A stretch of DNA of 64,000 nucleotides from Actinomyces glycerinitolerans (lineage in GTDB: Bacteria; Actinomycetota; Actinomycetes; Actinomycetales; Actinomycetaceae): positions 403,280-467,279 of the forward strand of contig NZ_FQTT01000001.1 of the NCBI RefSeq assembly GCF_900098745.1, read 5' to 3'. The translations under genes and the position numbers were made by a program. Shown here in pieces: positions 57,701 to 64,000 of this stretch (position 1 is the first letter of the stretch; each line of letters opens with the position of its first letter). The notes under the pieces were generated by a model, which was not told where the DNA came from, made no database searches, and saw nothing but the letters and a program-made list of their open reading frames with translations.

Positions 57701-58152
57701 CGCCGCTCGAGAATGTCGGTGACGATCTGCCACTTGCGCGCCTCGGTGATCAGGGTGGCGTCCGGGTCGGCGCCGACGTACAGGCCGTATTCGCGCACGA
57801 GCGAACCGGCGAAGGAGTCGTAGGTGGCCACCGTCGGCTCGGGCGAGTCGTCGACGCCGGTGATGACGCCGCTCTCGGCCAGCTGGGCGAGGCGGACGGA
57901 GACGCGCTCGGCCAGCTCGGCGGTGGCCTTGCGGGTGAAGGTCAGTCCTAGCACCTGGTCGGTGCGGACGACACCGGTGGCGACCAGGTGGACGACGCGC
58001 TGGCTCATGGTGGCGGTCTTGCCGCTGCCGGCGCCGGCAACCACCAGCAGGGGCCGCAGCTCGTAGCCCATGATCTCCGACTGCTCCGCGGTGGGGCGGG
58101 GCAGGTCGAGCTTCTCGGCGAGGACTTCGGGGGTGAGGTTGGCGGCGCTCAT
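54697..58152 (-). CDS. adnB: AdnB-like ATP-dependent helicase-nuclease subunit
   Basis: 1151 residues, UvrD/Rep superfamily 1 with a C-terminal RecB-type nuclease. Q-motif and Walker A PTAEQSEIMGYELRPLLVV then GAGSGKT; Walker B LLDEFQDTS; GDPNQAIYGWRGAS; VHGAKGLEWDHV; and AYVAVTRARHDVLL as motif VI. The nuclease has GTVFHDAIAQRL and VDWKTGHQR. A Gly/Ser/Ala-rich insert near residues 545-600 is low-complexity. Starts four bases inside adnA (ATGA). With AdnA it should resect double-strand breaks for recombination. Confidence 0.92.
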   Translation of the reverse strand: MSAANLTPEVLAEKLDLPRPTAEQSEIMGYELRPLLVVAGAGSGKTATMSQRVVHLVATGVVRTDQVLGLTFTRKATAELAERVSVRLAQLAESGVITGVDDSPEPTVATYDSFAGSLVREYGLYVGADPDATLITEARKWQIVTDILERRTDPLPIDKLSTAVKTVLDADNALSTNLLSIEDAREQLTDLHELFSGLIGTKGLKTAFKGTTDATEAWLGALDAVQDFRDYKRRHGLVDFGDRLALACRIAEEVPDAVAAMRAQYPAVLLDEFQDTSVAQVRLLAALFADQGVTAVGDPNQAIYGWRGASAGALDTFHDRFNPSGVQAVAGGGNPEVETPVLQLSTAWRNDSAVLAAANVVSKPLRNPEYQPGDALVSHVPVRELQERSAADGLGAGQVLAAFLTDPLQEANAVADFMQERWRPDAELAVLCRARSQMVPVAEALEARGVPYEVAVSGGMLSIPEVADMRALLAVAADPERGDRLMRLLTGADIGAADLRALQGFARELARQRDWADGAGADARSGGGVARAGDIRAEGAESASGGGGSTELEEAALSEALEELARRDDAARASGARRAGGPGRPTVSPAVAGLSETGRQAAVRIARALRRVRGALALSLPDLVAVAEQALGLDVELAARVGNRMGRRGLDAFRAAAEQYAADVEVPTVSGFLELLDYAESEERGLEAPEVEPEPGAVQIMTVHGAKGLEWDHVAVIGLAETSFPSYRAKHVPADKRVRANGWMTSKREFPYPLRSDADQLPPFELGDIGVPLGEGVNLSNDEKSEIKELREQYRLALGRHLVAEERRLAYVAVTRARHDVLLTGSHLVKTGDTLKPASRFLTELQQAGLLAEFGPGFIDAPKDAVNPVGVAQASWPVTHPAAPGSERAARIAVAEAVGRAMAAPTAASAGEALRGGHPTGDGATDGRVARWWEDARLLLAERDAAAAEAPTVRRPAHLAATRLADLRDDRDGFALDLRRPLPSQPQSAGRLGTVFHDAIAQRLSSRGTLFSLQDAGVPDTLADSDRKRVERWLKVAAEHPLLDGYELVTTEDSLELTLGDTTLRCRIDAIFQRPGSEHFLVVDWKTGHQRVPVDQLSVYVHAWAAKKQIPTDQIRAAYVYVADGGEVDELGEEAFLSLEEIRRSVDLQAQ

Positions 58153-61100
58153 GCCACGGTCCTCCTTCCTTCGGGGTTGACGGGGCAGGAGGTCCTGAAG
58201 GCGCACAGTTCGCAGGCATCCCCGCTACGCGCGGGCAGAGTCGGGCCCGAGATATCCAGTGCGGCGCGGGCGAGCAGTTCCAAGTCCCACTCCTGCCCGG
58301 TGTCAGGGTCAGGGCTGGGGTCAAGCACAACGCCGCTGGGCACCAGGTACGGAGTGGCCGTTGTCTTCCGGGGTTCTTCCGCCAGGAATGCCAAAGCCGA
58401 ACCGTCTACCCGGTAACCGAGAGCGGCCAGCGCCATGCGGTAGGTGGCTAGCTGCGCGTTGCGGGCCGAACTCTTCTGTGTAGGCGCGGTTCTGCCGGTC
58501 TTGAAGTCGATGACGCGCACGCGCTGCCCCTGCCCGGCGGGGAGCACACCGTCCGCGGACGGGTCGGGCGGGGTGCCGTCGAGGAACTCCAGGCGGTCGA
58601 TGCGCCCGCGTATGCGCACCGGTATCCGCTCGCCCGCGGCCACGGGCCCACCGCCCGTGGGCTCACCGCCGTCGGCCGGGAACCCGGCACCGGCCGCGCG
58701 CCCGCCGTCGGCGCGCGCCACGGGCTCGCCATCCCCAGCAGCGATGCCTTCCTCATCGCCGTCCTCGGGCACGGGCAGATCCAGGTGGACGTCCACCGTC
58801 TGCTCCACCAGGGCGGGGGCGGGGGCCGAGCCGAGGTAGGCGTTGAGCCGGTCGATCATGTCGCGCACGCGCTGCCGCGCGAGGTTACCGAGCCAGGTGT
58901 CCGGGTAGCCCAACTCCGGCAGCGCGTCCTCCAAGGCCTGGCGCAGCACCTCTCCGCGCAGTCCCTCCCGTTCGGCGCGCTCAGCCAGGCCGTGCACGAG
59001 CATGCCGATCCTCTGGGCATCGCTGGTGCCGGTACCGCCGCCGTTGCGCTGGAGGAACCATTTCAGCGGGCATTGGCTGATGGCGTCCACGTCGGAGGGG
59101 CTGATGCGGACCTCTTGACCCGCGCCGACCAGGGGGGCGGTGGAGGTCGGCTGCCCCAGGCCGGCCCAGTTGGCGGGGTCGGCGGCGCTGACGCCGTCGC
59201 GGGCGAGCGCGGCCAGCAGCTGTTCGGCCTGTCGGCCGCGGGCGCGAGCACCGGCGTCTGCCCGCTCCAGGCGGCCGGCTACGGCTGCGGCGCGCAGTTC
59301 CCCCACGAGGCCCGGCAGGGTCAGGTCGGCAACATCCGGCCGGGGCTCGAGCTCGCCGTCGTCGTCGAAGAGCGTCTGCCCGGTCGCCTCGGCGACCTCG
59401 AGCAGGAAGGAGGAGGGTGCGCAGTCTCCGTCCAGCGCCGCGGTGACGATCAGGCGGCGGCCGGCGCGGGAGATGGCGGACAGGAACATGCGCCGCTCGT
59501 CACCGCGGACCTGGCTGCGGGCCTCGGTCGGGTCCTGGTCGGCCGACCGTCTACCATCAGCCTCCGGCAGGCGGCCGGTGACGGCGTCGACCAGCAGGCC
59601 GGAGCGGGTCAATCCGTCGCGCAGCCGCAGGTCGGGCCACGCGTCCCGCTCCAGCCCGGCGACGACGACCACCTCCCACTGGGCTCCGGCCGCGGCGGCG
59701 GGGGTCAGGACGGCGACGCCGGGCGGGCGGATGCCCTGCGGGGCCACCGTGTCCGAGGGCAGTACCTCCGCCGCGAGCTCGTTCAAGAAGTCGCCTGCCG
59801 CAGCACCGGGGTGGCGCTCGGCCCACACCTCGGCCCGTTTGAACAGCACGGTAACCACGTCCAGGTCATGTTCGGCCGCCTCGGCCGTGAGCGCGGCGGC
59901 GCGCGTGGCATGCGGCGCCAGCGCCATGGCGCGCCACGCCTCCGCACAGTCCGAGGCCTGCCAGGCCGTCCACATGAGCGCCTCGGCGTCGATCAGGCGT
60001 TGCTCTACCCGGGCGGCCTCGACCACGTCCCGCAGGGCCGCGACGACGCGCGCCGCACGTTCCAGCCGCATAGCCTGCTCGGCGAGGGGCTCGTCGGCAA
60101 GCTCGCGGACCAGGGCGGTGGCGGCCGCGGGGGTGGCCAGGACGCCGAGCAGGTTCTCATCCCGGCCGGCCTCGGCGGGGCGGTCGGCGCGCAGGCGACG
60201 ACGCAGCCGGCGCAGGTCCAGGTTGGTCAGCCCGATCAGGGGGCTGGTGAGCAGGTCGAAAGCAGTGGCCCACTCGGGCGGGGTGTCGGCGTCTCCGAGG
60301 GTTCCGGCCAGTGCGGCACGACAGGCGTTGATGATGGCGGCCGCGGCCGGCTCGGCGCGCAGCAGCACGGCCGGGGTGGTGGAGGCCAGAGGTACGCCGT
60401 GATGACGTAGTTCGCGGCTGACCGCGCGGGCGGTGCCCGCGGAGCGGACGATCACGGCCATCTGGTCCCAAGCGGTGTTGTGGTGGACGTGCTCGCTGCG
60501 CAGGATGCGGGCGATCTGGGCGGTCTGCTGGAGCGGGCCGGAGGCGATGAGGGTCTCAACGCCACTGGGAGGAGCCGGCTGACGCTCGGTGCCGACCGCA
60601 CTCCCCCCATCCGGTGCGCCTCCGCATCCCGCTTCGTCACCTTCGTCTCCCCCACGGTTCGCCTGTGAGGCAGCGGGAGCAGCGGCGGAACGGTCGGCGA
60701 ATGCGCCGGCAGCAGCCGTACCGTTCGCGTACTCGGGGTGTCGGTGAGTGGCGGTGCCGGTGATGGGGATGCGGTCGGCCTGCGCGGCCCAGACCCGGGC
60801 CAGCTCGGGTGTACCGCGGTGGACCGTACGCAGCATGAGGCGCTCGGCGGCGAGCCCGGAGCGGTCCTCGGCGGCATTGAGCAGGCTGGGGTTGCCGCCG
60901 CGGAAGACCTCGACGGCGGCGTCGGGATCCCCCAGGGCGACGATCTGGGTGCGGTGGCCATCGGCGTCGGGCTCGGAGAGCGCTACCAGGAGGCGGGCAG
61001 TGGCGGCGGTGCAGTCCTGGTAGTCGTCGACGATGACTACGTCCGGGACCGGACGCGGGACGCGCACGCCGTCGGCGTCCCAGGTGTCCAGGACCTCGCG

Positions 61101-61787
61101 GGCGCGGTCCTGCAAGCGGGCCGAGTCCATCTTGCGGACGGTGGAGCGGTTGGCGGCGCTGGGGCGGCCCTGCGCGTCCCAGGTGCGCAGCAGTGGGGCG
61201 GCGTGCCGCCAGATGGGGACGTTGAGCTCGGCACCGAGGTCGGCGAGTTGCTCGGCGGTGACGCCGAGTTCACCGGCACGGGCCAGCAGGTTGCGCAGCT
61301 CGGTGCGGAAGGCACGCGACTCGACGGCCTCGGCGGGCAGGTCCCCCCAGTCGGCGCCCGGCACCAGCCCGGCCAGCGCGGCGTCCTCCTCCGCCCCGGC
61401 AAGCAGGACCGGGGCGGGCAGCGGGTCGGGACGCTGGGTGAACGAGGTCGTCAGGATCGTCAGGGTCAGGCCGACGGGTGTGCGTACCCGGACCGTGCCG
61501 GAGGAGGCGCCGGCGAGGCTGAGCAGGTGGGAGGCGCGCTCACGCAGGCGGTCGGCGCGGGCGCGCGTGGGGGCTAGCAGGAGGGCCTCCTTGTGGCGGT
61601 CGGTCACTGCCTCGACCAGCAGGCGCAGGGCAGTGGTGGTCTTGCCGGTGCCCGGGGCGCCCAGGACGACGAGGTTCGCGCCGTCTGTGGCACGGGCGAG
61701 CACCCGGGCGGCGGAGGCGTCCGGCTCGGGCAGCGGGGGCTGCGCGAGCGGGGGTAGGAGGCGGGGGGCGCCGGTGGGGCTGGTCAT
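58149..61787 (-). CDS. adnA: AdnA-like helicase-nuclease subunit with Fe-S nuclease
   Basis: 1212 residues. Walker A VVLGAPGTGKTTTALRL near 42-55; Walker B VVIVDDYQD; the C-terminal nuclease has ISPSDVDAISQCPLKWFLQR and IDFKTGRT, and GDACELCAFRTSCPV, giving four Cys in the spacing of an iron-sulfur nuclease as in AddB and AdnA. Helicase motifs are more diverged than in AdnB. Low-complexity Gly/Ala inserts occur near residues 355-400 and 1020-1065. First gene of the pair on the minus strand. Confidence 0.92.
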   Translation of the reverse strand: MTSPTGAPRLLPPLAQPPLPEPDASAARVLARATDGANLVVLGAPGTGKTTTALRLLVEAVTDRHKEALLLAPTRARADRLRERASHLLSLAGASSGTVRVRTPVGLTLTILTTSFTQRPDPLPAPVLLAGAEEDAALAGLVPGADWGDLPAEAVESRAFRTELRNLLARAGELGVTAEQLADLGAELNVPIWRHAAPLLRTWDAQGRPSAANRSTVRKMDSARLQDRAREVLDTWDADGVRVPRPVPDVVIVDDYQDCTAATARLLVALSEPDADGHRTQIVALGDPDAAVEVFRGGNPSLLNAAEDRSGLAAERLMLRTVHRGTPELARVWAAQADRIPITGTATHRHPEYANGTAAAGAFADRSAAAPAASQANRGGDEGDEAGCGGAPDGGSAVGTERQPAPPSGVETLIASGPLQQTAQIARILRSEHVHHNTAWDQMAVIVRSAGTARAVSRELRHHGVPLASTTPAVLLRAEPAAAAIINACRAALAGTLGDADTPPEWATAFDLLTSPLIGLTNLDLRRLRRRLRADRPAEAGRDENLLGVLATPAAATALVRELADEPLAEQAMRLERAARVVAALRDVVEAARVEQRLIDAEALMWTAWQASDCAEAWRAMALAPHATRAAALTAEAAEHDLDVVTVLFKRAEVWAERHPGAAAGDFLNELAAEVLPSDTVAPQGIRPPGVAVLTPAAAAGAQWEVVVVAGLERDAWPDLRLRDGLTRSGLLVDAVTGRLPEADGRRSADQDPTEARSQVRGDERRMFLSAISRAGRRLIVTAALDGDCAPSSFLLEVAEATGQTLFDDDGELEPRPDVADLTLPGLVGELRAAAVAGRLERADAGARARGRQAEQLLAALARDGVSAADPANWAGLGQPTSTAPLVGAGQEVRISPSDVDAISQCPLKWFLQRNGGGTGTSDAQRIGMLVHGLAERAEREGLRGEVLRQALEDALPELGYPDTWLGNLARQRVRDMIDRLNAYLGSAPAPALVEQTVDVHLDLPVPEDGDEEGIAAGDGEPVARADGGRAAGAGFPADGGEPTGGGPVAAGERIPVRIRGRIDRLEFLDGTPPDPSADGVLPAGQGQRVRVIDFKTGRTAPTQKSSARNAQLATYRMALAALGYRVDGSALAFLAEEPRKTTATPYLVPSGVVLDPSPDPDTGQEWDLELLARAALDISGPTLPARSGDACELCAFRTSCPVNPEGRRTVA

Positions 61788-62081
61788 GTGCCCATCTCAC
61801 CACGGGGGTCCGACATGAATGGAACGCCCTTAACGTCGTCTGGGTATCGGTCTTCGCGCGACGGTCTTGGACGTGTCGCGGCGGTCCATTAGCCCGGTCC
61901 CGGTCGTGGGCTCACACCCGCGACGTCGGCGTGCTGTCCGCGCGGCGCGAAACGGCCCGGATTGTGGTGGACCGGGCAAGCCTTTGCGGCAGCAAGGCCC
62001 ATAGGATCGGGCCAGACACCCCACCGCGGGCCGTTGCCTTTACGGGTTTTGCGACCCAAGTCCTGGACACAAGGAGTACCC

Positions 62082-62297
62082 ATGCAGGTCACCATCGGAA
62101 TCAAGCACTCGACTCGCGAACTCCAGCTGGAGACCTCTGCCTCCCAAGAGGAGGTCCTCGCGGCCGTGGCTGACGCCGCCACCTCCGCGGTCACCCTGAC
62201 CGATGACAAGGGTCGCAAGGTGTTCATCCCGGCGGGTTCGCTCGCCTACATCGAGATCGGCGAGGCCTCTCCCCGCCGCGTCGGCTTCGGGATCTGA
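62082..62297 (+). CDS. DUF3107 family protein
   Basis: 71 residues from ATG with AAGGAG upstream. MQVTIGIKHSTRELQLETSA and LTDDKGRKVFIPAGSLAYIE are the hallmark of actinobacterial DUF3107 (Rv3205c-like), small beta-rich proteins of unknown function, often near the adnAB/uvrD region as here. Complete. Its last codons lie in a duplicated segment. Confidence 0.92.
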   Translation: MQVTIGIKHSTRELQLETSASQEEVLAAVADAATSAVTLTDDKGRKVFIPAGSLAYIEIGEASPRRVGFGI

Positions 62298-62352
62298 CTC
62301 AAGCCTTAAGTAAGTGCGGCGCCGCGTCGGCTTCGGCGCCTGATTCAAGCCT
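62274..62352 (+). repeat. 33-bp direct duplication at the end of DUF3107
   Basis: CGCCGCGTCGGCTTCGG and the following 16 bases at 62274-62306, which cover the last codons and stop of the gene, recur at 62320-62352 with four or so changes, separated by 13 bp. The second copy would also encode a stop (TGA), so the protein is not changed. Confidence 0.75.
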
Positions 62353-62478
62353 CCGTGTCGGCGTCCGTCCGTGGAGACGGGCGCCGGCCTTTGTGTACGG
62401 GCAGGCGGGCGGCGGTCGGGCGCGCCGCCCGCGCCGACTGGCGGGAGGCATGTCCCGGGGGCTCCAGTCGGCGTTTTT

Positions 62479-62535
62479 CGACCTTGGGGTGCGTTTTACG
62501 ACCCCGGGGTGGTCGTGGAATGTACCCCAAGGTCG
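62479..62535. repeat. 57-bp nested palindrome
   Basis: Outer 12-bp perfect arms CGACCTTGGGGT (62479-62490) with complement at 62524-62535, and inner arms ACGACC/GGTCGT at 62498-62516. GGTCGTGGAA occurs twice on the right side. It lies in a 427-bp gap between DUF3107 and the lipoprotein gene, about 180 bp past DUF3107. No U-tract; role unknown. Confidence 0.65.
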
Positions 62536-62724
62536 TGGAACGTCACTAGGGCCGGTCGGCACAGCCAGGCGGCCCACGGGCTCCGCCGACCGCCCCGGCC
62601 CTGGGGTTATCCACAGGGGCCACGGGCCGGGTGGCGACAACGGTGAGGGTCACGGTACGGTTGCGGAGCATCGGCACACCGCCGACACCCCACCCGGGCC
62701 CTCAACGAGGAGGCCACCCCCAAC

Positions 62725-63447
62725 ATGCCCACACACCCCAACACTCCGCGACGTCACCAGGCTCAGCCCAACCCAAGTCACCCCCAGGCCCGTGCCGCCG
62801 CACACCCCTATACCCCGACACCAGCGCACCGAGCAGCTCACGTGCGCCGAGCCGCCGCATTGGCCACCTGCCTCGCCCTACTGGGTGCAGGCTGCGCAAA
62901 CGCCGCCAACCGCACCACCTACACCCCCACCTGGACCCCACCCGCCACCGCCAGCGCTAGCGCCACGCCCACACTCTCGCCCGAGGACGCCGCCGCCCGG
63001 GCCACCGCCCTGGCCATGGAACCACCCGCCCCCTACACCCCGGAGTTCACCCCCGAAGGCGCAGCCACCGCAGCCACATACTTCCTCAACCTCTACCCCT
63101 ACGTCTATGCCACCGGCGACCTGGACGCCTGGCAGAACATGAGCGACGACAACTGCGAATTCTGCAACAGCGTAATCAACAACGTCACCGAGCTACACGA
63201 CGCAGGCGGCTGGACCGACCCGTGGGGGCAGGAGATCACACCCCTGGAGTGGTGGGATGACGACGCGGACCCCAACCGTAACGTCGTTCGGATTCAAACT
63301 AGCTTTACTGGGCATGCGTCGCATTCAGGCGACGGAATAGAGTCCGCGCAGACCAACGCAGCAGACGAAATCCTTCTGATCCAGATGTATTGGACAGGTT
63401 CAACATGGAGCGTAGAAATCGTTGACATCGAGGATGCAGATGATTGA
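62725..63447 (+). CDS. DUF6318-like lipoprotein
   Basis: 240 residues if started at ATG 62725 (GAGGAGG about 11 bases upstream). A GTG at 62842 (VRRAAALATCLALLGAGC) would give a more standard lipoprotein: basic start, hydrophobic core, LGAGC lipobox. A Thr/Pro/Ala linker follows, then a folded domain with ATYFLNLYPYVYATGDLDAW and two Cys (NCEFCN), typical of the DUF6318 family in Actinomyces relatives. GC falls in the last 150 bp. Overlaps the next gene by eight bases. Confidence 0.78.
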   Translation: MPTHPNTPRRHQAQPNPSHPQARAAAHPYTPTPAHRAAHVRRAAALATCLALLGAGCANAANRTTYTPTWTPPATASASATPTLSPEDAAARATALAMEPPAPYTPEFTPEGAATAATYFLNLYPYVYATGDLDAWQNMSDDNCEFCNSVINNVTELHDAGGWTDPWGQEITPLEWWDDDADPNRNVVRIQTSFTGHASHSGDGIESAQTNAADEILLIQMYWTGSTWSVEIVDIEDADD

Positions 63448-64000
63448 ATTGCGATTCCACACTCCCACGTTCCGCACCATTACGGCAATCGCCCTCACAC
63501 TAAGTTCTGCGACAGCGGCAAGCGCTGCCGCCGCTACACCACCATCCAGTGATTACCGCGCTGAATCGCGCGGTAGTTCTGTGGTGGTGACTGGCAGCAC
63601 GTCTCGTCAGGTTCTCTCGTTTGCGCCGGGTGGGCCGGCCGCAGCGAACACCGCTGTCGGCGGCGTATTCAATGAGCATGCCGCCCAAGTTGCCCAACTA
63701 CGCTACCTAGCCTGCATTGGCATGAGAACCAGCGTGAATACCGGTGTGGGGTCCTTCCTCCTCAACCCCGCCGACTGCGACACAGACGCCGCCCCCACAA
63801 CCACCGCCCAAGCAGCGGACGGCACCATGGTGGCAATTACCGTCACCGCCACCGACGTGTCCACCCTCCTAGCCGACGGGTCCGGTATCACCCGCCAACC
63901 CCCAGGCCCGGAAGTACTACTGACCAAAGACTTCATCGTCTACACCAACCCCGACACCCAAACCCTCACAACCACCATCGCCGGCACCGAGGTCACCATC
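63440..64000 (+). CDS. exported protein, unrecognised, cut by window edge
   Basis: Open from ATG 63440 to the window end (187 codons, no stop). FRTITAIALTLSSATAASAAA is a Sec-type signal peptide. The mature part has two Cys (LACIG and PADCDTD), a TVTATDVSTLL segment and a Thr-rich tail; no family recognised. It overlaps the preceding lipoprotein gene by eight bases, so the two are probably one transcript. GC of the first 250 bp is lower than the window average. Confidence 0.72.
   Translation, partial: MIELRFHTPTFRTITAIALTLSSATAASAAAATPPSSDYRAESRGSSVVVTGSTSRQVLSFAPGGPAAANTAVGGVFNEHAAQVAQLRYLACIGMRTSVNTGVGSFLLNPADCDTDAAPTTTAQAADGTMVAITVTATDVSTLLADGSGITRQPPGPEVLLTKDFIVYTNPDTQTLTTTIAGTEVTI

Overview
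The window is high-GC actinobacterial chromosome, most likely Actinomycetaceae (Actinomyces-like). The signs are about 70% GC with GTG starts, an AdnA/AdnB helicase-nuclease pair, FdxA, DapC, a Tad (Flp) pilus locus, a DUF3107 protein and a DUF6318-like lipoprotein. The taxonomic call is inference. I see no rRNA, tRNA or CRISPR array.

Layout. 1-1.3 kb: a truncated alpha/beta hydrolase and an Ogt-type DNA methyltransferase. 1.4-5.0 kb: an accessory island with a stripped-down relative of type ISP restriction-modification enzymes, a divergent GIY-YIG nuclease-like gene of lower GC, a strong terminator and a 3 x 22-bp tandem repeat. 5-18.6 kb: a carboxymuconolactone-decarboxylase-family protein, a domain-swapped GH3 glycosidase, a MarR/MATE efflux pair, an XRE regulator, a TMEM175-type channel, LysR with two aldo-keto reductases, a decayed hydrolase, a third aldo-keto reductase, CorA and an SDR-like protein. 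18.7-20.4 kb: an unannotated 47-residue basic peptide gene, two opposed arrays of a 19-bp repeat, and a Fic protein.

20.4-29.1 kb is mostly housekeeping: citrate synthase, DapC, an HTH gene wedged between dapC and fdxA, a VanW-family protein, TypA and a PH-like membrane protein. 29.3-35.3 kb is a complete oligopeptide ABC importer. 35.7-44.3 kb holds a BASS transporter, BioY, a Tat-type lipoprotein, a Nudix hydrolase, an FMN reductase, a patatin, an Old Yellow Enzyme and an M18 aminopeptidase. 44.4-48.3 kb is a candidate LacI regulon: a 34-bp perfect palindrome, a DapA-family aldolase, a Dcu-type carrier and the LacI gene. 48.3-53.2 kb is a Tad pilus operon. 53.5-61.8 kb carries a phosphotransferase-fold protein and AdnB/AdnA. 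62-64 kb holds DUF3107 and two exported proteins, the last cut by the window edge.

Three intergenic copies (11.5, 44.4 and 48.2 kb) form a 116-126 bp repeat family with inverted ends, resembling a MITE. One copy supplies the last codons and stop of the LacI gene. The most unusual items are the type ISP-like protein beside the GIY-YIG gene, the opposed 19-bp arrays beside the small peptide gene, and this repeat family.
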